Part shown: piece after piece, positions 25,581 through 36,600 of the stretch | Layout of the letters: each line of letters begins with the position of its first letter | How positions within the stretch are numbered: position 1 is the first letter of the stretch | NCBI GenBank assembly: GCA_033675265.1 | Contig: JAUJYZ010000825.1 | Coordinates: 1-64,000, forward strand | Direction: 5' to 3' | Source of the DNA: Actinostola sp. cb2023 | Taxonomy: Eukaryota; Cnidaria; Anthozoa; Actiniaria; Actinostolidae | Length of the DNA stretch: 64,000 nucleotides | The notes under the pieces: generated by a model | Database searches by the model: none | Told to the model about the DNA's origin: nothing | Seen by the model: the letters and a program-made list of their open reading frames with translations, nothing else | Translations under genes and position numbers: made by a program

Positions 25581-26557
25581 CTGATAATGCACCTATACCT
25601 ACCTGACCTATATACCTGATTTGGGCTTGTCACACCTTTCTCTTCGGTTTGCATTCCGGCTTGTACAAAATCCGCATCTAAAAATGTACACGGTACTGCA
25701 CGAATAGATCTTTGAATTTCGCGAACAATCGAAGAACACATTCAACTATATGTTTAGCTAGATGAACTTTACTCACCACCGATAACCAATAAAAATATGA
25801 CATCTGACGCTGCCTGGCAACTACGTACATACTTGTTCATTTGACATAAGATGCCGTGCGGTGAGGTCTTTTATCAGCAATTAGTCCACGAACGAACATT
25901 GTGATAAAAACAAAATAACAAACAAACGCCGTGCTCCTTATGTACCTACATGCATCTTTTAAATATGCCAAGATGTGAATTTATCATTTAACTGATTCAA
26001 AACAATCTGTTTGTATACTGCGCCAGATCATGATTAAAAAAACGCGAAATTTCTCTTATGCACGTTTCTTCTGCAAAATCGCGAAATTAAAGCCTCGCGA
26101 AATATGCCTCTGACATTTTCGCGAATTTTTAAATTTTTAAAAGGACGCGCGAAAATAAGTGATAATAAGGTACAGATCATTTGACATCTAATTACAATTT
26201 ACTTATATGGATAATAATTTAGTGTTTACTAGTAATGTTCTAATTTTTATAATTATTTTTCACAAAAGGAATGACAATAATCAATTGATTGAGCTTGTAT
26301 AATTTTTCCGCAATGTCGTACCTCACTCGATGGGAGAGACGTAGGTCAGTGAAGAGCATAATCAAGCTTATGAAAGAAGCCGGAAATGAATCATGGGAAA
26401 TATTCCTTGTTATGTAAAATTTATTGTAAATGCACAGTTTATTGAAAACATGTAATATATCTGACTGAATAGTTCAAAATAAACTGAAACATCCGCAGAA
26501 GCAGCAGAGTCATCGTCATTATTACGACAATTCATCGGTTCACAATGCGCAGCTATT
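25581..26557. other. Apparently unique AT-rich spacer, no gene seen
   Basis: No satellite, long open frame or inverted repeat was recognised. A short plus-strand frame near 26313-26420 (MSYLTRWERRRSVKS) has no recognisable family. Confidence 0.5.
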
Positions 26558-26780
26558 ATTGTTGCTGGGTACCCTGTGTCAGCGCCCGCAATTCCTTCCG
26601 CTGTCTATGGCGTCCATTGTATTCAAGAGATTCTGTAGAAATATTAGAGTTATCGCGTTAGAAACCCTACATATTGTAACCTAAAACTACCAGTAAGTTT
26701 AATAGATAATACGTTGAACGTCGTTGAACGTCGTAAACTATTTGTCACTCATGACGTGTTTAGATCGAGTCAAGAAAAGC

Positions 26781-29549
26781 ATGGAGTCATCAATACTGGG
26801 TACAGATTGGATGGAGTATTATTGTAAGTCAGGAGAGCTGCTGTTCTACTATAACAAGGTGACAGCAGAACACACATGGCCGAACATCTCAAATGTATGT
26901 ACTGTATTTGTATTGTAAATGTATTGGTATATTTAATTACAATTCCTCACTGGTCATAATTTACTATTAAACTACACGTGTAGACCATAGTTTTTTTGCA
27001 TTTAAGCTTAATAGCTTTAATATGTCTGTAGCTCCAATAATATTTCTCTTAAACATACCATTTTCTCATTCAATTGACTACCCTTCAAACAAATGGACCA
27101 AGTTGTGGCTAACGTTGAGTATGGTACAATGGATTGGAGCTACAATGTTAGCCTCAACTTGGTCCTTTTGTTTGAAGGGCAGTCAAGCTAATGAGAACAT
27201 GGTATATTGTAATACTCCTTTTTTACAGTTCCCGGTGCCATCTTGAAAGGTAGCCTTGCCTTTGCATCGAAGCGAGCCAACAGTGACCTTGCAATGATAG
27301 AGACCTTTTTAAGCACATTGGACATTATTATTCTCTATCATTGCAAGGTCACTGTTGGTCTCGCTTCGATGCAAAGGCAGGGCTACCTTTCAAGATGGTC
27401 CCGGGAACTGTTGACAGTCCTGAGTATTAGTCAGTTTTAATGTTGAATTGTAATTGTCTCCTGAAAAGTCATGTGGGGAGTTTGACAATAAAGTATGTAC
27501 CGGTACATGTCCATGCTCGAGAATCCAGCAGTGCTCTTCGGCGCGGATGCGGATGAAACATCGCCCTGCCAGAGAACCGCTGGAGAACTTGCCTGCTAAA
27601 ATGACTTTTGGGGCGTGAGACGCCACTCAAGCACATCAACCTGGATGGAGACATTAAATCTCAATATGGTTTGACAGCTTGTATGAAGTCTTCTATTGAC
27701 CTTGCTCTCCCTCTCTCGGGGAGGAGGTCAAAAGAAGACTCTGCTCGCACAAGGTAACATACTTGTCGTCTCCAACCAAAACTTCTGGACTTTCAAACAA
27801 AATTTGGACACATCTTTTGCCATCGTCTACTGCAGCATTGTCCGTGGATATTCCGGTCTTCATAAGATCTTCAAATTTTATCGAATCCTATGCAAAAAAA
27901 ATAGAGTCAATCAGAAGCCAGCATTGTCTCACGCCCCAGAAGTCATTTTAGCAGGCAAGTTCTCCAGCGGTTCTCCGCGCCGAAGAGCACCGCTGGATTC
28001 TCGAGCATGGTACATGTCGTATGTATTTGACTTTGCTAAGCTTATCATTATTGTACAAATGTTTAAAGACCAACATGAACCTCTTTACTGTACATGTATA
28101 TCAATACTATTTACTAACCATATTCTAAGTAATAATAATAATAATTTAATATTTATCTTGATAAATTGCATACTAAGGGTAATATTTATAGGAAATTATT
28201 ACTCTGTTTTTTAAATGTGCATGGTTATCAGTTTACTCTTTTACTCGTGCCAGAGCTTTGAAAATGGAACTGCTATCTACGGACGGCCACTACTCTGTGT
28301 GGGCACACAGACAGAGGATTATGGTTGTAGTAATGGATGTACGTCTGAACACATAGATGGTGGTTTGATGCAGCCAAACAATGTCACAACAGAAACTCAA
28401 TCAGAGAATAATGCAGATAATATGAATAATGCCACTTGTTTGATGAGCCAAGTTGGTAATCTCCATGATAAGAAGGAATACTCTATGAAAGGTTTGCTGT
28501 CCAAAATATGTGAAGAGATACCGACATTGTATATGGATGAGAGCGAAGTATTCAATGGTGACAGTGTAAAAATCCATGCAATGAAGGACAGCCCTCAAGC
28601 ATCTTCTATACATGAGAGTGATCAAAATGATCACATGGACACTGATATTGTGTGTGATAGTAGTCCAACCTTGAATGGAAGGCTTGGAAAATCCACTGAA
28701 TCCTTTGCTATTTCTTCAGTTGATGGTACCATTGTAGAAGATGAAAGCTGTATGGACGAGGTTTCTCAAGATTTATCACAATCCTTCAACCCAGAATGCA
28801 ATAGTGAAATTTCAGTGGAAACCATTTCAGATGTCATTCCTAAGAATATGGGCCAGAGATTGAAGTGTAAAACATGTAGTAAGATATTTTCGCATCAAGA
28901 TAGCCTCAGCCGTCATGAGCGCATCCATACTGGAAATAAACCATACCAATGTAAAACCTGTAGTAAGACATATGCACATCGAAAAAGTCTCAACTATCAC
29001 GAGCAGGTTCATACTGGGAATAAACCATACCAATGCAAAACCTGTAAGAAGGCATTTATACATCAAAGTCACCTCACCGTTCATGAGCGGATTCATACTG
29101 GAAATAAACCATACCAATGTAAAACCTGTGGTAAGACATTTACACAGCAATGTCACCTCAGCAGTCATGAGTGGATTCATACTGGGAATAAACCATACCA
29201 ATGTAAAACCTGTGGTAAGACATTTGCACATCAAACTAACCTCAGCCGTCATGAGCGGATTCATACAAGTAACAAACCATACCAATGTAAAACCTGTGCT
29301 AAGACATTTACACATCAATGTCACCTCAGCCGTCATGAGTGGATTCATACTGTGAATAAACCATACCAATGTAAAACCTGTGGTAAGACATTTGCACATC
29401 AATCTAACCTCAGCCGTCATGAGCACATACATACTGGGAATAAGCCTTACTCATGTAAAACCTGTGGTAAAACATTTATACGTCAAGACCGTCTACGGAT
29501 TCATGAACCCATTCATTCTGGTGTGAAACCTTGTAAAGCTAAGAAGTGA
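26781..29549 (+). CDS. WW-domain and eight-C2H2-zinc-finger protein, intact copy
   Basis: Two exons, 26781-26894 and 28254-29549, join in phase 0 (AAT|GTATGT ... CCAG|AGC) to give a 469-aa protein. Residues ~9-34 form a WW-type motif: tryptophan in DWMEYY, the aromatic triad FYYN, and a second tryptophan followed by proline (HTWP). WW domains bind proline-rich ligands. Residues ~39-250 are acidic and low in structure (TQTEDYG, DHMDTDIVCDSS). From ~253 there are eight tandem C2H2 fingers of the form YQCKTCGKTFAHQ..LSRHE.IH, joined by TGNKP linkers, a variant of the classical TGEKP. This suggests a nuclear DNA-binding factor. An in-frame ATG ten codons upstream (26751) is open here but is followed by a stop in copy 1, so the conserved ATG at 26781 was preferred. 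The WW plus zinc-finger combination is unusual, and I do not recognise an orthologue. Confidence 0.85.
26895..28253. repeat. Intron of the intact WW/zinc-finger gene
   Basis: It holds one set of the two foldback MITEs (27070-27190 and 27227-27410) and the antisense coding-like fragment (27640-27890), here frameshifted. It lacks the extra MITE set and the hAT-like element found in copy 1. Confidence 0.7.
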
Positions 29550-29670
29550 AAAAAGAGATTCGGCAGCTCGCTGTTGCATTGTGGTCTGTAAGATGAAACA
29601 CTTGTAGGAGATGTTGGAGGACGTTATTATTATTATTTATATGAATCTGAGGGAATAAGTGAACCTCCAT

Positions 29671-30843
29671 TATTTTTAATAATAATATTAAAAATAATGA
29701 AGAAGAAGAGACGCAGGCAACCTCTGACTGTTCCAAATAATATATTAACGTTTCGGCAATTCAGCCTTCTTCAGAAAAAAATATTAAATAATAATAATTA
29801 TCCGATACATATTACATCTCAGACAATCAGAGCTCACCATTTCTATGAAATACAGAGCGGTATTTCATAGTTTTTTTCTATGAAATACAGAGCGGTATTT
29901 CATAATTTGTATTAGCCAATCATTCCCACTTTTTTCTTCCACTGGACGCGCTCGCGTCATGTTGCTACATTTACCAATCTTTGCATAAAAATGTTTTAAA
30001 TTTCGAAATCCAAACTCATTCAAAGCGATTCAAAGTGTTATAAACATGGCTTCAAGTTCGAGAAATAATTCAAATCTTCCTTCACTCAGAAGAAGCGTTA
30101 GAAAACAACAGTTGACACGACGAATTCGAAATTCATAGCATTTATTTCTCAGGAACCGTGCAACTAAACTCGAAAAGCTCAGTAGAAACGACTTGACAGT
30201 TTTAATTGTTGATATAATATGTAAGTTTCACTCAAAAATTATATTATTTTAATAGAAATATTTGCTCGTATTCCATAGAAAACCATGGAATAACCAATAA
30301 ATATGTACAGGATAAAAATATTTTTATCATTTTTATCCTGCATACATGTACATATTTATTTGAATTTTATTATATACACCTATTCCAAATATCATCGAAA
30401 GCAACAAGCAAGAAGCTGACGACTGCAAAGGACTTTGGGAATCTCCTAATTAATTAATTTATCCGTGGTACTTGAGAAGTTATCCCTACGAGCGTTGAAT
30501 AGCAATCATTATTATTATTATTATTTGGAATTATTCGGCCATTTGAAAATGCATGTTGTCAAAATGTCTACGGATGAATAAATGAATATAAAGGAGAAAG
30601 TCCCAATGCTCTTTGCGGTCGTCAGCTTCTTGCTTGTTGCTTTCGGCGGGGACAACAATTTTTGGAATAGGTGTATATATTATTTGGAACAGTCAGAGGT
30701 TGCCTGTGTCTCTTCTTCTTCGTTATATTTAATCTATCTAAATTTTATATATTTATTTATTCTTATCTCATATAGTGCTTTTATGTACATAGTATACACT
30801 TTTTTATACATGTATAACACACATATATATATATATAACCTAA
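29671..30843. repeat. Repeat region with inverted blocks
   Basis: GACGCAGGCAACCTCTGAC (29711-29729) returns inverted near 30689-30712. ACACCTATTCCAAATATC with GACGACTGCAAAG (30375-30430) returns inverted at 30600-30675. CTATGAAATACAGAGCGG is repeated at 29838 and 29878. (TTA)n runs lie at 29624-29640 and 30507-30525. No gene recognised; a plus-strand frame at 30582-30965 is repeat-derived. Confidence 0.6.
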
Positions 30844-31530
30844 TTACTCGGGCACTTCCAGAGGAAGCCCGAATTATAAATACGCTTTATTTTTATTTTT
30901 TTTCGTTGTACACAAAATGCCAGGAATGTATGTTTCAGGGTTTCGATTGGCTGAAAACTGGCTGAAAACGATTAGATCGTATCGGTACATAAAATGCGAA
31001 GTATTTGATCGTATAGAGTTTCAAGATTACTGGCACCAGATTACTACTAGGTTCGAGGATTAGAAGTGCTGCCCAGTGCTGGGTCATCGTTAATAGATCA
31101 GAAGTGCTATCTTATCGTTCCACGACTACCGACTAGAAGTGCTGTGTAGAAGCTCGAAAGTGCTGCATCGCGAGAGAGACAGTTATTCAATTACAATGAA
31201 CAAACGAAGGGTGTACTAATTCGGAGATATTTATCTATGCTCGACACAGTCTCCCTCATCACGCAACTGTCATTGTTATTGTCATAATATGCATTGGATG
31301 TATGATTAAAAAACAGGGTCAAGTATCGGAGATTGTCACGGAAGAATGACTCTATAGTCTCTTCGTCTGTCAATATTTTGAGATAGCTGTGGTTTGTTCT
31401 ACCAATGGTGTGTGTTGGTGAGCAAAGAGAGAGATCTACGAATCGTCGAGTTTCGTCCAAAGAACGTCTCCCTCGTAACGCAACTGTCATTGTCATAATG
31501 CCCGAGTGTACGCTCAATGAGCGTCTTGTT
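30844..31530 (+). mobile_element. Full-length-looking hairpin-ended element, 687 bp
   Basis: It begins TTACTCGGGCACTTCC (hairpin with GGAAGCCCGA) and ends GCCCGAGTGTACGCTC then AATGAGCGTCTTGTT. The start has ACTCGGGC and the end has the inverted GCCCGAGT, followed by a 15-bp hairpin just inside the 3' terminus. Subterminal inverted repeats plus a 3' hairpin and internal microsatellites in sister copies are reminiscent of Helentron-associated non-autonomous elements, but diagnostic features were not confirmed. Confidence 0.6.
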
Positions 31531-32102
31531 TCACTGTGAAAACAAGCCGTCTGCAAGCACAAGCATCACAATTGTTCGCTTCCTTGTGCTTGGGTCAGGC
31601 CCATTTTCACAGGACACTAGTTCAGCTATACAGCTGTATGCTTGCACTTGTGTTATCCAGTAGATAACTTTATCAGATAACAGCATATTTGCTGGATAAG
31701 GATCTATATAGTGGATAGCGCTATCCACATTTCGTACAACAGGGATCAGAGCCTGCTTAAGACAGACATGCTGCCTGTTCTGCATTCAGCCCCTCCTTCA
31801 TCCCCACTCTCCTCTCTTCCATTAAGCACAGGTATCCCAAAATAAAGAGAGAGAAGAACTTCAAAAGTATTCGAAGGGATTGTCTTTCAAAATCTGCTCC
31901 AATTCTTTCACTCAGATACAACCAAGTAGATGTTTATGGAACAATTTACGGTTTTATTGTATTTGTACAATTAGCTTTTAGTTGTGTACATGATTTCAGG
32001 TAATAATATCTCTTACAAAACCCTTCATAACATAAGACTTATTCATAATAAAAATACACCATCAGCAAGACAATGTTAGTAATTTCACACCGTCATTAGT
32101 AT
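31531..32102. repeat. Intergenic: GGATAGCGCTATCC MITE and NDUFB10-like 3' flank
   Basis: The palindrome GTGGATAGCGCTATCCAC lies at 31711-31728 with ATCCAG/CTGGAT words around it. A related block lies at 60881-60985 in NOL11 intron 1. A minus-strand AATAAA (31952-31957) is a possible poly(A) signal for the NDUFB10-like gene. No other gene seen. Confidence 0.5.
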
Positions 32103-32441
32103 CTACAGTAGTTGATCTATGGGGACCTTCCATCTGGACCAGTTACCCTCTGGAGTGTTACCCCAGGCTGAAATAGAAGAAATGAATACAAATTTTTTTT
32201 TTAAACACAACAGACTTGGCTACAAATTTGCTACACGAACTAACATTGCGTAGTTTGTAATATTTTGCCTGTTTATCGTCCCTTCTGACCAATAAATATT
32301 TCCCTTTTCTTTCTTATCCCATTCATTCACTTATCATGTTTAAACAAAGCAACCATATTCCTGGGTTTCTTTAGGGTTTTTAAGCAAGACGAGAGGTATT
32401 GGCAGGCAAGATGGTTAGTAAATTATATGCCTTCTTCCCTA

Positions 32442-32474
<33 letters not shown>

Positions 32475-33063
32475 ACTCAGGGTTATCAGTGACGGAGAGG
32501 TGCGAAGACCTTTTTGGGGTTTGACTTTTTTTGGGTTATCAATTTTCTGGTGGCCTTTTTTGATATAAAGATTTTGGAACAGCTGGAATTGATCCATGCA
32601 TAAGTGACTTGAGATCAAAACCCCAATTCTCTTTCAAATCCAAAGAATCTCAAAGAGAATTTAGATTTTGATCAGAGATCACTTACATTGTTCTTGCAGC
32701 CCTTCAATCGCAAAAACAAAAGCTCTCAGAAAAATGAAAATATCACAATGCCCCCTCGACACAGCCCACATAGCATGGATATTTCACAGTCAAGTACCTT
32801 TAGCTTTATAGGCCTTGAAAGCATTCATGTAATCTGAAACTTCCTTTTGGCAATTCTGTCTGGAATTGACTTCCTCTTTCTTGTAACAGTTGGCCACACG
32901 CTCTCGATATATCTTGACTGTCTCTAGTTCCACAAAACGGTCAAGTACCCATTGCTCTCTTGCTTCTGTGAAGGCTACAGGATCACTTCGATCTATCTCT
33001 TCAAATGACGGGGCACGGTGCCTCTCCGAGTATCTTTTGAAAAACTTGTCACTCATTGGTGAT
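32103..33063 (-). CDS. NDUFB10: NDUFB10-like complex I accessory subunit
   Basis: Two coding exons on the minus strand, 33063-32798 and 32167-32103, join with matching phase (AAA G|GTACTT ... TTTCAG|CC TGG) to give 107 aa starting MSDKFFKRYSERHRAPSF. The core, REQWVLDRFVELETVK then ANCYKKEEVNSRQNCQKEV, has two cysteines separated by 11 residues, as in the second half of NDUFB10, where such cysteines form disulfides in the intermembrane space. The product should be an accessory subunit of mitochondrial complex I. A probable non-coding first exon ends at 33384 (AACAG|GTAAG). Its frame carries a stop just before the splice, so translation should begin in exon 2. The protein is shorter than human NDUFB10 (172 aa) and lacks its N-terminal third, so an unseen exon or a lineage-specific short form is possible. 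It is head-to-head with RPL3. Confidence 0.7.
32442..32590. repeat. Poly-G run and one end of an element related to 49855-50409
   Basis: 32 G residues (32442-32473) are followed by GTACTCAGGGTTATCAGTG and GAGGTGCGAAGACC, matching the left end of the foldback element in NOL11 intron 6. Only one arm is present. It lies in the NDUFB10-like intron. Confidence 0.65.
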
Positions 33064-33465
33064 CTGAGGAGATTACAAACATACAGTGTTATGATGATGA
33101 TGGTGATGATGATGATGATTTTTAACATAGCTACATTTAGTCTACAATACATGTATATCTCTTCATAATCTAAAATTATTATTATTACAGTATTACTATT
33201 AGTATTATTGACAAGGCAGACGAGATAGATGTAACTCAAGCCATTTGACTCTTGGGAGTCTACATGTAAGCTTACTGTAGTGTAACAGTTCTCAACATGG
33301 GAATATCTTGGCTGCAAAGAAATTCTGCAGAATAAAAATAAAGAACTGACTGTTTAAATTAGATATTCAGGTATCTCTCTTACCTGTTTTAATCACATAA
33401 ACTTGAATAAAATGCTTTATTTCGACCTGCAAAACTCAATGTTTCACTTCTGTATTTCCAGAATC

Positions 33466-33500
33466 CAAGATGGCGGCTAATGGCATCAAAGCGCATGCGC
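33466..33500. promoter_or_regulatory. Shared NDUFB10-like / RPL3 promoter boxes
   Basis: CCAAGATGGCGGC (YY1-type) at 33465-33477 and the palindrome GCGCATGCGC (NRF1-type) at 33491-33500 lie between the divergent NDUFB10-like first exon and the RPL3 start codon 123 bp away. Such boxes are typical of bidirectional housekeeping promoters. Binding is inferred from the motif alone. Confidence 0.55.
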
Positions 33501-33622
33501 CATTCATTGTACGCTGATCATATTGACTGCATTACATTATCCATTGTATTGACCCCCCTCTTGAACATTATGTATTCGTCGATCACGTGGTTATCGTTCT
33601 CTTTCTAAATCGCTCGAACAAG

Positions 33623-36600
33623 ATGGTGAGTGGAAGTTTTTCGCGGTCCTAAATCCATCATAATAAAACTCTATTCTTTGCCATCTCTGGCAAATAGCTG
33701 GCGAATGGGAACCATAAATAGCTAAAGTTTTAGGAGATATTGATATTTTGCTTTGTCAGTGGAGATGAGGGCTAAAAAATAGAAGATTTGCGCGGTGGGT
33801 TTCCACATGTACGAGACTGGCTTTTTGATGTGCAATAAATTATATGATCTGGTCTTGTTAAAAAGCAATAAATAGGAAATCCAAATAAACATCACAAATA
33901 AATCGAAATATTCGAATTGAATTATGTTAATATAACTTGTAAGAGAATTAAATTTGTCCTATATATAAAAGGCTATAACTTTACTGTACTCCGACTACTG
34001 TAGTGTATGGTATCACCGACAGTTTCTCCTATAACTTTGTATTTCTACTGTACTCTGTAGTCTCACCGAAAGTTCGAGGCGCCTCGTCACGGTTCCCTTG
34101 GATTTCTACCTCGTAAAAGATGCAAGAGACATCGTGGCAAGGTCAAGTCTTTCCCTAAAGATGATTCCACTCTCCCCCCTCATCTTACAGCCTTTCTTGG
34201 CTTCAAAGCTGGCATGACTCACATCCTCAGAGAGGTTGAGAAACCAGGATCAAGTATGTACTTGTAGATCTCTCGTTGGTGGGACTGGTGAGAGGGAAAA
34301 ACGCAAAAAGGATGAGAGAATGAGTGTTTGAGAAATGAGAGGAAAAGGAGGAATGAAAGAGTAATACCCCATTCACACCAAGGCTTAAACATGGTTTAAG
34401 GTGGTTTAACTAAACAGGTTTAGAAAATTATCTACAGACGCCATGAAACTTTTGGCACAAAACTGCTGGTAAACTGTCCTTTATGTTGCATAGTAGAAAT
34501 TCCAGGTAGTTTGATTCTTGTGAAAATAAATGCCCTCGAATTAGAGAAGCGAGAACAAACTTAGTTTAACTAAAAGAGGTTTGGTGTGAATGGGGTATAA
34601 GACTAAAAAAATGGACAGGAAAAATTGACCCAATGTGCTACTTTGTTTTAGAACTTCACAAGAAGGAAAAGGTTGAAGCTGTCACAATCATCGAGACTCC
34701 ACCCATGATGGTAGTAGGTGTCGTTGGCTACATCGAGACCCCACGTGGACTAAGAGTATTGAAGACTGTCTGGGCTGAGCATCTGAGTGAAGAGTGCAAG
34801 CGCCGTTTTTATAAGAACTGGTAAGTTAGTGGTATTGGACATTGTAAATACCTTTTGGGGGGAGCGGTGATGGTGGTGGACATTTATTGACATCTTTGAG
34901 GGGTATAGAATGATACAATATTATTATTGAATTACCCGTGCTTGATATATTATTACTTAAGTGCCATGATTTTTGCAATAATATTGGCTGTAAATGGATT
35001 TGGCGTTATATAATGGCAGTATAGAAATTATACTTGTCTAACAAATATATCGATTCAGTGGCGATCCTCCACTGAGTGGTCAAACACTTATGAGGATTGG
35101 CCCTCTTACTCTCTTGGTACTGTAATAAAGGTGCAACTCCAAGAAGAAGGCCTTCACCAAAGCCAGCAAGAAATGGGGTGACGACGAAGGCAAGAAAAGC
35201 CTCGAGGATGATTTCAACACCATGAAGAAGTACTGCAAAGTGATCAGAGTCCTCTGTCATACACAGGTGAGACTGTCGTTTGCATGGAGACGGACATAAA
35301 GACCAGACTGTTCTATCATGGATTTACTAGTGAAGGGGTCCCTGCCAGAACAGACTTGTGATCAAAACCCATATTCTCCTTTGAAATTTCAAGGAATCTC
35401 GAGGAGAATTTAGATTTTGATCAGAGATCACTTGTATTGTTCGTGCCACAGGCAGCCTGCCAAGTAATAATTAAAGAGTTTTGAATATGTTCTATGATAC
35501 TGTTGCATAGTATAATGTAACTGACGTAAGTTTTGGTTTGCAGCAAAAACTCATTAAGCTGAGGCAAAAGAAGGCTCACATAATGGAAATCCAAGTCAAC
35601 GGTGGCAAGGACATTGCTGAAAAGGTCAACTGGTGTAGAGAGCGCCTTGAAAACCCCGCCCCAATCCGTAAAGTCTTTGCCCAGAATGAGATGATTGACG
35701 TGATTGGAGTCACCAAGGGTCACGGTTTCAAGGGAGTGACCTATCGTTGGGGTACCAAGAAACTACCCCGTAAGACTCACAAGGGTCTGCGTAAGGTTGC
35801 TTGTATCGGTGCTTGGCATCCTGCCCGTGTATCCTACTCCGTAGCCCGTGCCGGTCAGTCTGGCTACCATCACAGAACTGAACTGAACAAGAAGATTTAT
35901 CGCATTGGACAAGGTATCCACACCAAGGATGGTAAAGTTGTCAAGAACAATGCCTCCACTGAGTATGATCTCACAGACAAGAGCATCAGTCCAATGGTGA
36001 GTGGCATTTAACACTAATATTTGATGCCGCATATTCCTTGTCAGACAATAAAAAAGCTAGTAGCCAATCTTTTTGGTAAATCGTTTTGTTTTTTTTCATT
36101 CTGTTATAGGGTGGCTTTCCACACTACGGTAACGTCAATGAGGATTTCATCATGGTCAAGGGGTGTGTCGTAGGACCAAAGAAGAGGATTCTCACTCTTC
36201 GCAAGGTAAATATCTCTACTGTTGTGTACACACTCTAGCAAGACAGAAGCCTCCGTGAGAGCGGTACCTTTCTCTAGCTTGTGCTAAATCATTTCATTAT
36301 CAACTTGCTAAAAACTGGTACACTGTAGCAAGACAGAAGCCTCTTCTACGATAGCGATACCTTTCTCTAAATCATATTATTATACATCCCCTCTCCAAGG
36401 AAGACAACTTGCTAAAGGTGCGGTAATACGGGCAACAAAATCGTGCAACTTGTCGCGCAACATTGTTGCGTTGCAAGTTGCAGAGCAATGTTTCTCGTAT
36501 TACCACCGTTCGCGCAACACATTTTCGTGTTGCAGGTTGCAAAACTTTATTTCACAAAGTACAGTACCGCCTAAAAGTATTGCAACAGCTAAGAACCGCA

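Noticed and set aside
18711..25741. Minus-strand frames with repeated 'EFFLSHP' and 'SSLNTKGAKEEL' peptides
   Set aside because: They follow the ~120-bp satellite period and shift between frames where monomer length changes.
28827..29432. 201-aa minus-strand frame opposite the zinc-finger array
   Set aside because: It is the antisense shadow of the C2H2 repeats; periodicity and composition come from the finger codons.
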